Source of the DNA: Solenopsis invicta
Lineage: Eukaryota > Arthropoda > Insecta > Hymenoptera > Formicidae
NCBI RefSeq assembly: GCF_016802725.1
Contig: NC_052679.1
Span: 25,818,237 to 25,882,236, forward strand
Length of the DNA: 64,000 nucleotides
Direction of reading: 5' to 3'
Within the stretch, counting starts at the first letter, position 1. Each line of letters begins with the position of its first letter. Of the stretch, positions 27,915-41,072 are shown in pieces. A program made the translations under genes and the position numbers. Under the pieces are notes generated by a model, which ran no database searches, was not told the origin of the DNA, and saw only the letters and a program-made list of their open reading frames with translations.

Positions 27915-29431
27915 GTCATAGAGAAAATTAATTGACTTAACAATTGCAGCTGAAGCGAAAGAAAGTTGAACAAGTGTCTTTCCTAAGGAGGTTCTCGAGT
28001 TTAGAAAAGTAAAAGGGAATAATGTATACAAGTTTTCATTCATACATGTCTTTTGATAATTCTTTTTGATAATCCTTATTTAAAAATATTTTCTTTGTAA
28101 CGTTAATAATATTGATGTGGAAAGAATTGAAAAAGATTTGTTTATAATTTATCATAATGATTAAGTTTAAAAGTATAAATGTTGTCTTATTTCTACTAGT
28201 GTGACGTCACATTTAAAGAGAATTATATAATTTATGAACATTTCATACTCAGTACGAAAATGACACAGTAAAATATAATTGTTTTTTATTTCAAAATGGT
28301 ATTTCTTATTAATATGGGTTTTTAAAAATTTTTTAAATAATGATAGATTTCAAGTGCGACTTTGACAAAACAAAAAAAGAACCTGAAAGAGAGGTAAAAA
28401 ACAAATGATTAAGATGTAAAATAATTTATTCTTATATTTTGTTTGCGATTAAATTATTCAAAAATCTTCTTTTTCTAAGACTCAATGCTCAATTATAGAA
28501 AATTATTTAAAGAAAATTTTACAGTAAAAAATTTTGAAAAGAGAATCAGGAATGCCTGTATTATATCGAGTATAAACTTATTCTCAAAATTTGATCTAAT
28601 TTTTTAAATTATGTGAAAAAAAGTAGAGAACCTCCTTAAACCTTTGTAACAGATATATACTGAGACCATTGCGAAAAACCCAATTGTGCGATACATGTAT
28701 TGGAGTATTCTGCTTTGAACAGCATCTCCAAAGTACGTTGCTTTTATTACAGTTATATATAAAACTTATTGCAAATATTGCAATACGAGAGATTACTTTG
28801 ATCGTATCACAATCGTATCAAAGTTTTATAATTGCGATTTCATGAAGAGAAAATTCTTTTAGAATTTACCCACCCTTCAAAATTATGGTAATCGCGGGAC
28901 ATGGACTTTGAAGAATTTTCCTAAACTCTTTCAAAGTTCATATTGTTCACGACTATCACATTAAAATTAAGGTAAATTTCAAGAGAAAATTCTCTCCATG
29001 TCGAAATTATCGAGCGAGAGATGTACATGAAATTTGTTATTTTGATATCGAGTCATCGCGTGATGACGAAACGACAAGGTTGTAATAAATAATGTTTGTT
29101 TCTCTAGATACTTTAATTGACACAATCAAGTATAACTGAGATGTTTGAGTTTTCCGTAATGGCCAATTCTATCTCTACATCTATAGCTTACTGCGGAAAG
29201 AATTAAGATATAAGCGATCCAACTTGTAATCTTAAGATCGAGAATGCTAAATTCATATGTGAGTTTGATTTATTTCTTATATCCAATTCGGTACTAACTG
29301 AGATATTTCAGATGAACTGAACAAACAGTTACGAAAATAGATACCGCGTGTTCGTTAACACCCGGATCTCCATCGACGATTTCAACCGAATCGATTGTTC
29401 GCGCAACGCGAAACACTGAATATAAGCATTT

Positions 29432-29460
29432 TCTCTCTTTCTCTCTGCCCCCCCCCCTCT

Positions 29461-29502
<42 letters not shown>
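29432..29502. repeat. (CT)n with a poly-C islet
   Basis: CT-rich tract broken by a run of ten C. Confidence 0.9.
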
Positions 29503-31538
29503 TGTTCGATTGTAATAATCGATTTCGATATAACGCAACGTGCAAAAGATAAATGGAGTTTGTCAAGTTCTATCGCCGTCAACAATGGCCTAGACACTAT
29601 ATTTGGTACCACGACCAGGGTGTAAGTGTAGATTGAGTAAAGTATCACAGCTGGCCCCCGTGTAATATCAAAATCAAAAATAAATGAGGGATTTAAAAGG
29701 GGGCCTTAAAAGAGTCACACGGTCGCTCCGACTCCGTTCCCAAATTCGGAACCGGATTTCTTACAGGTTACCCGTCTCGTATTTATCGATAAGTCATCTA
29801 TGAAACGTAGAAAAAATTATACAAATAGTGGCTATCTAGGATCTCGGAATTCCTTGGGAACGGAGCTGATCCGATCGGACTCTCTTTTTTTTTTGCGCGT
29901 ATTCATATTCATATATGTATAATCGTTATTATTAATAATAATATTAATTATGCTCTATTTTTATCATTAATATTATCATTATTATTAACTCGCACGCTAA
30001 GGTAATTGCTGTGACGGTGCATGAAACGTACGGAAAATTGTACTTTTAACTCTTTCGCAATCAAGAAGTAAAGCGTTTTTTTTTTTGGTGACAAAATTAT
30101 TTAGATATATGTATGTAATCTATAACTTATAGAATTGAGGAATATATTATACATTGAGGAATGTAAAAGATTAACATGATCAACTTGTGTCAAAAACTCG
30201 CACGCAATTTATATTTGCACCGACACAGCAAGTTACTTCTATTATATTTGAGAAAAGCGTGTCGAGATCGCACGAGGCTTCGTCGTATTTTTCTTTCGAA
30301 ATTCTACTTTATACACGAAAATTATAATCACAGTTTGAGTCACCCCTCAGACTTCCAGATCTTTGCGTTTGATGAGAATTAGCATGCAGCCGCCGCCCTC
30401 CGCCGTTCTCGTGACGATTTAGACTTACAAATTCACAGAACAGTCAAGTCTAAATTCTTCTTTCCATCCCCCCCCCCTTGCCTCTCCTCTCGCACAATAA
30501 AGTTTATTTATTTATATTTTAAATAGCTAGAAATCAATACATAAAATTTGCGAGTTACGCAACTCGATAACGATGTAGAAAACGCTAATACGTAACCTTG
30601 CAATAATTATACGTCGTCATACACCGCGCAATGTATTCGCTATCAATAATAAGTAGACGAGCGAAGTAGACGAGAAACATGGAACAAATGGAGACAACGT
30701 GTATAGATATAAATGGTCAATCACTACAATATGACAATTTCATGTAATTTATTTAGAAAGATTTGAATATATATAAGCAAACGCCTTTCCGAACGCATTT
30801 TTACGACGATGATCATTAATAACATCGATGATCCTTTTCTTTTTAAATTATATATTTACCAACATAATATGAGAACGATACAAGATAGACTTTAACGAGA
30901 TATAACATTGGCAACTCAAAGGTACGTAGCTAATCGCGATACCTGAGATTTTTCACGTTTTGAAAAGAGTCTGATATGAGGAATCATACGAGGAATTTTG
31001 ATTCCGCGTATGTGATCATTGAAGCCTCGCACGAACGCGGTGTCATAATGTTGAAATCTCTTAAAATATTCTCTATCTTTGTCTCTCTCTTCCTTCGTTT
31101 CTATCGCTCGAAGAATGCAGCTCCCCATTACACATGGTACGATATATACACATATCGTTATTACATAGTACGTATAACTGAAACCTTGTACAATATCGCT
31201 GTGTGTGTGTCGTAGAGTTGCCACATGTTTAACGTACCGTCGATAATAATTCAAAAGTAATGTTATATCATTGACCATTACAATTCATATGAATCATCTC
31301 GTTACCTATAAATGGACGTTTATATCTATCGAACTAAGTAGATTTGAAACGTTGGGAAGTAGTCATATATATGACAGCAAGTCTTGCGAATCTAAAAACT
31401 TTGGGCACTCTTCCGTTTGTAATTTATGTTAAAATACTTGGATATTTATCGGTGTCCCACGGCGAAGAGCCGTGTCTTCGAGCAAACAAAACGTGAATTT
31501 ATGGACCGCCGTTTATCGCATAAACGTTCCCTAGAAAC

Positions 31539-34500
31539 TTAGTCATCGCCACCACCCCCGGCATCCGTCTCACAGTTGTAAGAACCGTTAACTTCCACGA
31601 CTTCCGGCGCATCTTCATTCGTTGTGCCGTCCGCGACATCTATCCTCTCTTCGGACCGTTCCTCATTGGCTTCGACAAGTTTCTTCTCCTTTTCTTCCTC
31701 CTCCATCTCCTCCTGAATCTCTTCACCCCCCTTGGACGACTTGTTGACGATCGACTCGTCTTCTGCGATTCCCGTGGGATCTCGTATCGTTTCCTCACTT
31801 TTCTCCTGACCGCCATGTAACGCCGTTATTACCCTCTGCTCGATCGTGAGCTGTCTCACGGCGTTCTCCAAGTTATCCCTAAGAATATTCGCGTCGTTCT
31901 CACTCTCTTGCCACGTAAAAGGCATAAAGATCATTCGAACGAGCTGGTAAAGCCTTCTAAACCCCAGCTTTTTGTATAAGCTTTGGCTAGCTTCATTTTC
32001 TGGACGTATAACTACAAATGGATAATATCCTTTCTCGGCTACGCGTTTTGTCAGGTACCTAAAATTTTAGACATACATAAACTGTCGAGTTTCGCAATTT
32101 TGGTATGTGTTGCAGTAATGTTCACTTAGGATGGACGAAACATTGATAAAAATAAAGCGGCAACTAACTATTCTCTCTTTCTCTCTCTCTCATTTGTTTA
32201 GTTACACACAAATATTACATACACTCAAAGAAGTATTTAATTTTAAGATATTAAAACGTTGTGTGTGTGAAGCTGGCACATCATTTGGTGGAAAATCACT
32301 AAACATTGACAGTTCTGAGTTTATTTTCAATAGTTCTACAGTTCCTGATAGATAAAACAAATAGTTCTGGCCTTTAAAGCGAAAAAAACGCATAGGACAA
32401 AGTGAGGTGCCAGGTTCACGCAGCACCTCAGTTTGTCGTACGACATTTTCCAGACCGAATTCTTGTAGGATTTTAAAAGATCTATAGTTCTAGATGAGTT
32501 CTAGAAAGAGTTCCAGCGTTTAACATAGTTTTTTTATTTTTTTTTATTTTTTTTTTAATAAAACATTTATGTTATAATATTATATAATAGAGTTCCGTGT
32601 ACAAAAAAATATTTTTCCAATAGTTCTTAACGTAACAAAGCGCCTTCCGAAGAGTTCCGGTCGATTGCATAATTTATTATTAACTAATAAATATTATTAA
32701 CTAATAAATATTATTAACTAATAAATATTATTAACTAATAAATTATGCAATCGACCGGAACTCTTCGGAAGGCGCTTTGTTACGTTAAGAACTATTGGAA
32801 AAATATTTTTTTGTACACGGAACTCTCGAATAAAGACCAGCGTCTCACCCATATATGACAAAATACGTGTTTGGCGGGAGTTAACAATTTATTATTAACT
32901 AATAAATTATGCAATCGCCCGGAACTCTTCGGAACGCGCTTTAATATGTTAAGAACTGTAGGAAAAATATTTTTTCGTGCACAGAACTCTTCGAAAAAGT
33001 CCAGCACCTCACCTATATGTGCGGAAAATCGACTTTTTCGGGAGTTATTAATTTTTTGTTAATTAACTAATATCGGAATCGCCCGGAACTCTTCGGAACG
33101 CGCTTTAATATGTTTAGAACTGTAGGAAAAATATTTTTTCGTACACAGAACTCTTCGAAAAAGTCCAGCACCTCACCTATATGTGCGGAAAATCGACTTT
33201 TTCGGGAGTTATTAATTTTTTGTTAATTAACTAATATCGGAATCGCCCGGAACTCTTCGGAACGCGCTTTAATATGTTGAGAACTGTAGGAAAAATATTT
33301 TTTTGTACACGGAACTCTATTATATAATATTATAACATAAATTTTATAAAAAAAAAATAAAAAAACTATGTTAAACGCTGGAACTCTTTCTAGAACTCAT
33401 CTAGAACTATAGATCTTTTAAAATCCTACAAGAATTCGGTCTGGAAAATGTCGTAGGACAAACTGAGGTGCTGCGTGAACCTGGCACCTCACTTTGTCCT
33501 ATGCGTTTTTTTCGCTTTAAAGGCCAGAACTATTTGTTTTATCTATCAGGAACTGTAGAACTATTGAAAATAAACTCAGAACTGTCAATGTTTAGTGATT
33601 TTCCACCAAATGATGTGCCAGCTTCACACACACTAAAACGTTTTAATTTTGTCTATGCTTTTTTAAATCTTTAAACGTTTTAGTGTTAGTAGTTTAAATC
33701 TAAATACCGTTTAAACATTGCGCTTAAAAAAAATGTAAATATTATTGAAAGAAAAGCTGATGAATTTTTTCCTACCTTGCTAACTTTGTCCCGTAACCCT
33801 TCCTACGATATTCCGGTTTGGTCTGCATGGAGAACATAGCTCCGTAATAGGATTGGACCATCCATGCAGCCAAGCTACCCTTCGCGAACACTCCCGCCGC
33901 GGGTAGTGTCTTGATAAGTCGAAGGAAAACTTCGTGACACTCCATATCATTTGCTGGATACAATTCGTGGATCCCCTCGGCATGCTCAGCCTTGAGAGGT
34001 CGCACCTGGACGTCGGAGTCGGTTTCCCCCTCCGGCTCTTGGCTCTTCTCTTCCAGCTCAAAGTACTCGCACGCGCAGACATCGCCTACCACTGTCTCGA
34101 TGGTGCCGGTACCTTCGTAAAGACGCGTCAACTCCTCGGCAATATTGTGGTGAACGAAATTAATGTACAAAGGTCTCGACCAGTCTATTAGAATGTCCTC
34201 CTCTCGGAGAAGGCGAAGCAGTGCTAGTCGATCGTTGGGACAGAAGACACCGACGCTCTCGTACACCAAACCGTGTGGCTGAAAGCATGACGGTTAAGAT
34301 GCGCGTTTAACATCTCTCTACGGTATGGAAGAAAGACTATTCGCGAACGATCTGCCTGGTTGTATAAAATCTTTACGATCCATTTACCGGTTGCTATATC
34401 ATAATTTACACGCGGCTTTCTCTAGGATCTGCGAGAGCTTAGGAGCAGATTAGGTACTATGATACACGCGCCAGTAACGTGTTTTATATTTAAGGCTGAA

Positions 34501-36263
34501 TGAAATTACGATCAAGTCCGTCTTAGTGTTTGTCTTAGTTTCAATCGTTTCGGTCCGTGTTTACGCTTGTGCAGAATCGTGGCTTAACGCCGAGTTGTCG
34601 CGTCGCGTCGCGTCGCGTCGGTACCAGAATGATACCCTGCTAGAATGCGGATTAATGCGGCGGTGTTAAATGTCAAAGGATACAGCATGGTTCTTAGCAC
34701 GATTGAAATTTGAGAGAATATATTACGTACACGAAACCAATAATCAAGGGCCAGCGAATTTTTGTGCTACGGAGGTGATAATTAACTAAAAAGAATAGAC
34801 GAAATCATTTTGGAAGGATTTGGGAAGCTGGCATTAAGCGAGTTGCATCAGCGACGACAACGAGGAAGCAGAGGGGAAAGCGAAAATTTGGCGGATAGCC
34901 AAGTCTACGGGATGTGGGCCAACACACTTTGGTATTCTGTATTGAGAAATGGCACATCCGGAAGCATACTGTAATGAGTTTTCTGTATTTGTGGCAAGGC
35001 CATTTTTTGATATTTGCTGTTTTATGTTTTGCGATATTTCCCCAATTAATGATTTATCATAGTGTGCTAAAGCGATTAAATTACGTTCCATAATTGGTAG
35101 TTGTCTTGACTTTAATTTTTTTTATGATCTGCTACTTAGTAGTATAAAGAAATAAAGAGTGTTTCACAAAAACTAAATAAATTCATAAAATAAAATTTTT
35201 TTAAGGAACAATCTCCAAACTGTTTATTAATAAATAATATAAAATATAATAATTTTTCTCAAGACACGCAATAGGTTTAAGGACAAAGATTTCTAAATAA
35301 GCTTTAATATTTTGAGGGTCTATATATAAAAAAAAAAAGTATAAACTCTTGTTTGGTTTTGACGGAAATTTTATATTTGCTATCTTTTCATTACATTTAT
35401 ATTTTTTATTTTCCGTTTGGTTCTTGGCGGAACAAAATTGTTCACCATCTGACACTATTGATAAAGAACGACTTGGCGTCAGATTAAAAACAAAAAATAA
35501 ACTTATTTGATTTTTGGAGTTAACCTTTCAAATATAATGTAAGGCATACATAGCCCAAGTTGCACGTACGAAATAAATTAGATAAATTCTAATTAAAGAG
35601 GTGGAAAACATTTTCAAGTACGAAAATATAATTAAGGATGTAAGTGGAAATCTTATCTCAAATAATAAAATACTATTAGAAATGAATTTAAAACTTTTGT
35701 TTAAGATTGCATCGGATGAACTTTCTTTTTCCTTTAAATTAAAGCAGAAATTTAATTTATACTTACAGATAATGTCATTCCAGGGAAATGTAAGCAGATT
35801 GCGTCCTCGGGCCAATCATTAGCCACGTAAAAATGAAATTCCCAGACTCTATCTCGCATGTAAGTTAATACGGTTTGTTGAAACTGCAAGAAATTTCTAA
35901 TATTATTTGTGAAACATTCTTCTTTTAACTAAAATAATATAAATTACTATGTTATATGCAGTTAATTATATTGTATTATAAAAAAAGGTTATTAAAATGA
36001 ACTAAATGTATTCTTTCTGAAACGTGAAATTAAAAGTGACATTTACAGTGGCATGAATAGAAGAGTTTATTTATATAAGTATGCGTCAACAAAGGTACCG
36101 ACTGAAATGAAAGGATAGATACTTTTGAAAAAGTTGAAAGACGTTCATACACGCACAATATACATACGTAGAAAGAGAGAAAGAGAAAAAGAAGGAGAAA
36201 ATCTAATCAAAGGCAATGCCCCGGTCCGTTGAACTTAAAGATAGCTACTCAATTCTACTTTTG

Positions 36264-36322
<59 letters not shown>

Positions 36323-37420
36323 TTCTCTTTTATTTGCAACATAATTTGTAAAATATATATACAAAATTTCATTTCTTTACAAGATGAATATTTCGTTTTA
36401 AAATTATAATACAGTTATTTATAAATAATTGAATTAAATGATATAATTACTCAATTTGAAATAAATATTAAACGCCACGTATTTATGTTACGTCGAAGAG
36501 TTGTTTAATTGGATATATTGGATGAAAATAACAAGCGAAACAAAGCATACGTAAATCTCATCTAAGAATAACGTAATAGAGCGCAAGCAGTCAGGCTAAT
36601 ACAATTTTAAAGATAAGAAGAATCGATAAAAATAATTGCACTTTTGCACGATAGTTACTTTTGACTTTTGAAATTATTCAGATGACGTCAAGTTGGATAA
36701 TTAAATCGCCTTATTTTTATACAGATTGTAAGAATTGTGTGTGAATCTTTTTTTATGAATTTTTTTTTCGAAAATAAAGTTATTGCGATTATTATTTCAT
36801 AATAAAGGATAACTTGTTTAAAATATTTAGAAATGTTTAAAAAAAATAGCATAAAAATCATTTTGATTATTGTCCAGCATGAGCTATCGATCATATTAAA
36901 TATATTCCAAGTAAACGCTTATGTTTAAATCATTTTGAAAGCCATAAATAAAATTACAACGAATAACAATACAAACATGTTACAGATTATTGCACGAGAT
37001 CATTATTTCCATATTCTGTGAATATAAATAATGAAAAAGTAGATTCATATTTTATAACTGTTAATTAGTGAGAATTTCAACAATCTCAATATTGCTTGTT
37101 ATTAATTTATTTTACTTTAGCGAGAGAACTCTGTGTATAACCCTCTATGTTTCCCTGTATTATGTTCAGAAATGTTTTAACGAATGCATAAATAATCCAA
37201 TTCTTGAGAAAAGTATTTAGTACTTGTGATTATAATTGAATGTTAAAATAATTATAGCTTGGCAGTTTCATTTTTATACTTATTACTGTTATAATCTTAC
37301 TGTTTTTTTTATACGGTTAATAATAATAACGCGCAATGTGTTATATTGACCAAACAATGGTTTTAGTTACCATAACTTAAATATAGTTAACACCCAAAAT
37401 AATTATAAATTATACTGTTA

Positions 37421-37468
<48 letters not shown>

Positions 37469-37800
37469 AGCAGTAATAATTATAAAAGTGGAGTTCCTAA
37501 TCATAATTTTTTTAACATTCAATTATCAAATACTCTTCTCGTAGTGTAAAACGATGTCTAAATTTCCGTGTCATCGATATCTTTTTTTTTTAATTGCAAT
37601 TTTTTTCAATTCATGCTTTATTCACATGCATATTCTTTTAGAATTGTTAAAGTGGATGGAGCTTTCGGATATGTGTCCTACTTTACGAGTCTCGCGTGCC
37701 ATCGTTGAAACGCGTGCAGCGACGATTGCACGCGTTCGATACGTATCCGATTTATGAGAGTGGCGTCGCGCTTTGAGAACTGCGAGAGCGAGAGCGAGCA

Positions 37801-37843
<43 letters not shown>

Positions 37844-40800
37844 CCGGAAGAATCAACCGCGTCGTGCCGTGCACCATTAGATCGAGCTAGTACGAAAATG
37901 ATTGTGCGCAGGCCCTGCAGTTTATCCCGGAATAAACCGCAGACACTGGTCCTACAACGTACATACGGCAGAAAGGCACATTCAGGGGTCAAGGTCGCGC
38001 GTATCCTGACGCACACGTAATGCCGTTGCTTTTTCGTCGTCGCCCCGCATACGTCGTCGTGCAAATCGATGCACTTTGCATGCGACGCGTATCATCAAAG
38101 TTCCTTGATGATTGATCGCCGTGATAATACCAGTGTCCGCGCCCGTATGATACCGATCGCGAAACACGTTTTTCTTCGACTTTCTTCTCCTCTTTCATCT
38201 CCCTCCGAGTACCAAAATCTTGACTCGTTTTTTTTCTACGTATGTAAATAATTTGTCAATCGCGAACCGCGATTGATTCCTGTCGACCAATTTGGTCTAA
38301 TCCATTGGCTGCCGTGAGACGAGAGAGAGAGAGAGAGAGAGAGGGAGGGAGAGAGACGGTAGAAAAGCCGCGAGACAGCCCAGTTCAATTGAACGATATC
38401 TCTTTGTGACGCGCGGCTGTACTCTGTACTCTTACCGATGATTGAAAAGCGTACGCGACCTTTCACGTTGCAAATAAGCGTATTCCTTTGTCCGCGGGAA
38501 CGAAAATATCTAGGGTTTTAGCGTGACCATTTATATAATCGAATCAATAAATTGATAATACGAACCCATCGTCTTCATTGGGTTGCACGTGATGTTGCAC
38601 CGGCTTTTACCTAAATGTGATTTCCATTTCAATGATAACGCGACCTGCGCATAGAGCGCTGTTGTGTGCAATGTTGGCAATTATTATTAATGTCGATAGC
38701 GTTGGAGATTTTCTCTCGGACTAAAACGAGAGAGAGAGAGAGAGAGAGAGCTCGGCGGAGCGTTAATAGGAAATCATGGATGCCGTCGTAATAGTCGCGA
38801 GCGAGGTCACGAGATCGGCACTGCGGCGACTACGACTACGACGACGTATGCAAGCGGCCCTGGCCTTGATTTCAGCACGACTTCCTTATACGACGGTTTT
38901 TCGATTGAGGTAGTATAATCACGCGTTGTAATGTTGATCCTTCTAGCAACGGGGAAACGAAGCTTGTCGAATTGGTGCTATCCCGTAGTTTCCGGTACCC
39001 CCAAGTGAAAATAGAATACATTAAGTATTGAATCCTGGCGAAGTACCATCGAGGACTATTGAAATAACAAAGTTATGATACTAATCCAATTTGAGTTATA
39101 AATAAATTTTATTAAAAATTTATTTTTTTATTTACAGAAGCTCATAATCGTAACAAAACTTTGCATAAATTATCAATTTTGAATATATTAAGTATTTATA
39201 CAAAAAATAGAAATTTTTGTTCATTATGTTCTAAAATAATAAAAATTTTTAATAACAATAATAAGAATCTGTTATTAAATAAAAATGTAATATTATTCAA
39301 ACTTTTAGACGCACAGTTTATATTAAGTATGATATTAATATTAACACATTTTTAATTTGAATTTATTTTGTAAGGACTAAACGTGATATATGTACATTAA
39401 ATCCATTCTAATCTACCTTAAATCATTTTCGAGATCACTTATCTTTTATTACATTTTTACATTGATTTAATAAATAAATAATTATTTGTTTTACATTACC
39501 TAGATTTGCTTTTGCGATTTAATAATAAGATTGAGAAAGATGTTGATATTTTATGTAGAAGCATGATAAAAATAAATAAGCGAAGTAAAGCTGAAAAAAA
39601 AACATGTACAATTATATCCTTATCTATCTGTTAAATGTATGTTTTTTATAGTTTTATTTATATATCGTAGATGAAAGATTAACACACACCACATACACGT
39701 CAAAGTTTTTTCTTGAAGAACAGATACGGCGATAGTTATATTTGTTAATTGTTAAAACATGAAAAGAAATTTATTTAATAATATTGTAAGTATTTAAATG
39801 GCAATATTTATTACATTACGGTTGAACAGTCAAAAATTCAAGTTATTGTCAATAAAAGTAATTGAAATATCTCGTTGGATATTTCTTAATTAAGTAAACA
39901 TTGCATGGTTCATCGTCACTAATTGATTACATTTTATAGATATTTGAACATTATCTGAATATTATCAGTATAACATGTATCGAAGATGCGTGTATCACGC
40001 ACAATTTGAACTCTGACACAACTATCGGCTCTCGGACTAGTTTACAGAAGTTTACTACTTTATGACGCAGCTCGGACATTGCTTTCCTCATGATAATAGT
40101 CTTATCCTTTCAATATGAGATTGATCCCTCGAAGATGAACGAAGGTGAATATCCCTATAATACATGGTCATGACAGTGTGCGATTTTTCACGATACAAAT
40201 CGTCAAATAAAACACAAAAAATTGCAAAAGAATCGGATGATAAATCCAATCCTGATTTGTTTACGTGTGTTATTCAAGATTATATATTCTCTTTATAGAA
40301 GTTAACATTTTATCCTGGGTTGGAAAATATACGCTTGCTAAATATACGCTCACATAGTGCATGTTGAGTTATATCGATTCCGAGACATTGTTGTTACATC
40401 GAATAAAACGCGGTGAGAGACGGTGACGCAAGGGGTGCGGAAGCAGGAGCGTTTATTACAAAAGTTACAAAATAATGGATTTGATATTAATCTGGCTTCC
40501 GCTGTAGCGAATTTGCGTCATTTTTGCGACTTTAATTATATTATTGATCGACCAAATAATCATTAGTTCAATTTAGCAATTAGAGGAAATTAATTTGCAC
40601 GCTGAATGGAATAATTAACCATTGTTGAAGACAATATCTTTCCTCTTCTTTTTTTTAATTAGAAGATTAAAGTTCTACTTTTAATAAAATTATATCATTA
40701 CATAATTAAATTAAATTATTATATACTTAATATTTGTATACTTAAAAAAGCATATATATATATATATATATATACAAAATGAATGTAAATTATATATATA

Positions 40801-41072
40801 TATATATATATACAAAATGAATGTAAATTATAAAAGATGGAATTTGCAATATTTGGGACACTGACAGTAATTAAGCTATTTATCCCACCATGCTCAATTA
40901 AAAAAAAATCAGAGTAAGACAGATATTTACATTATTGCATGCATAGAATAACAGTACGCACCTTTAACGATTCAGGCAAATACTCCGTAAGAAAATCCAA
41001 GAGCTTAGATAATTCCTCTTCAGCGAGTAGACGAAAATTCCGACCTCGTTCTACCGCTTCGGGACACTCCAT
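31539..41072 (-). CDS. Glycine N-acyltransferase-like protein (GNAT/FR47 fold), 4 coding exons
   Basis: Exons on the minus strand: 41072-40962 (37 codons, from ATG), 35883-35767 (39 codons), 34278-33776 and 32058-31539 (stop TAA at 31541-31539). Donors are GTGCGT, GTAAGT and GTAGGA, each acceptor ends in AG, and the phases 0, 0 and 2 match. The product is 416 residues. Residues 1-100 resemble the GLYAT N-terminal region (WPEDAICLHFPG, then VYESVGVF). The C-terminal acetyltransferase domain carries the acetyl-CoA loop RRKGYG at about 234-239, followed by NEASQSLYKKLGF, the usual GNAT beta4-alpha4 segment. By family it should move an acyl group from acyl-CoA to an amine such as glycine; the real substrate is unknown. 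The last roughly 120 residues are an acidic Glu/Lys/Asp tail not usual in this family, whose members are near 300 residues. An AG lies one base before the ATG, so an upstream non-coding exon is likely, probably in the 43.8-44.9 kb GC island. Intron 1 is about 5.1 kb and intron 3 holds a fold-back element. Confidence 0.85.
32251..33647. mobile_element. Fold-back (long inverted repeat) element with internal tandem repeats
   Basis: The left arm (32251 to about 32650) reappears as a near-identical reverse complement in the right arm (about 33250 to 33647). Only a few differences are visible over roughly 400 bases, for example CGTACG versus CCTACG and small changes in the A/T run. The outer ends are TTAAAACGTT on the left and its complement in AAAACGTTTTAA on the right. 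The middle holds a roughly 160-bp tandem unit. There is no transposase frame; the two matching open frames in the arms (one at 32202-32426 on minus, one at 33468-33674 on plus) are the same non-coding DNA in opposite orientation. This is the layout of Foldback-type transposons. A clear target-site duplication could not be fixed. Confidence 0.8.
32650..33310. repeat. Tandem repeat of about 160 bp inside the fold-back element
   Basis: The unit contains CCGGAACTCTTCGGAA, then TTAAGAACTGTAGGAAAAATATT, AGTCCAGCACCTCACCTATA and CGGGAGTTATTAATTTTTTG. Copies begin near 32753, 32916, 33084 and 33246, the last running into the right arm. The first copy is more diverged (TGTTACGTTAAG for TTAATATGTTAAG). 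An opposite-strand partial copy lies at about 32600-32690. A short direct repeat (ATTATTAACTAATAAAT, four copies, about 32676-32745) separates the two orientations. Confidence 0.8.
36269..36320. repeat. (AT)n microsatellite in intron 1 of the GLYAT-like gene
   Basis: About 25 AT units. Confidence 0.95.
37205..37550. mobile_element. Family B inverted-repeat element, copy 2 (intron 1 of the GLYAT-like gene)
   Basis: The left end (TTGAGAAAAGTATTTAGTAC, TGTGATTATAATTGAATG, TTAAAATAATTATAGC) and the right end, read in reverse (TTACACTACGAGAAGAGTAT, TAATTGAATGTTAAAAAAAT, AGGAACTCCACTTTTATA), are about 75-base inverted repeats. The centre includes a (TTA)n run at 37422-37467. Non-coding. Confidence 0.65.
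37803..37841. repeat. (GA)n microsatellite
   Basis: About 18 GA units inside intron 1 of the GLYAT-like gene, in a moderate-GC stretch (37680-38470) with further GA tracts at 38320-38350 and 38730-38751. Confidence 0.9.
40752..40830. repeat. Duplicated (AT)n plus ACAAAATGAATGTAAATTA unit
   Basis: An AT tract with its 3' flank is present twice in tandem (about 40752-40790 and 40791-40830), a local duplication. Confidence 0.85.

Larger units (their letters stand above)
26171..31538. other. Non-coding region downstream of the GLYAT-like gene
   Basis: No exon chain is visible. Holds family B copy 1 and CT tracts. The part next to 31538 should include the 3'UTR of the GLYAT-like gene; a TTTATT-type polyadenylation complement lies at about 30503-30513, but many others exist. 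Confidence 0.5.
32059..33775 (-). other. Intron 3 of the GLYAT-like gene, largely occupied by a fold-back element
   Basis: The intron runs from donor GTAGGA at 33775 to acceptor TTTTAG at 32059 and joins codon AG|G (Arg) inside the GNAT domain. About 1.4 of its 1.7 kb is the inverted-repeat element at 32251-33647, leaving roughly 0.2 kb at the acceptor side and 0.13 kb at the donor side of host intron. Confidence 0.85.

Noticed and set aside
29640..29665. TATCACAGC, the seed of the insect miR-2 family
   Set aside because: The rest of the mature sequence does not match and I see no foldback partner nearby.
32202..33674. Two identical 60-residue peptides (MLREPGTSLCPMRFFRFKG...) in opposite orientation
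   Set aside because: They are the two arms of the fold-back element; no larger coding context.
34834..35091. 85-codon minus frame in intron 2 of the GLYAT-like gene
   Set aside because: Exons 2 and 3 join in phase 0 without it, and no GLYAT-like residues are present.
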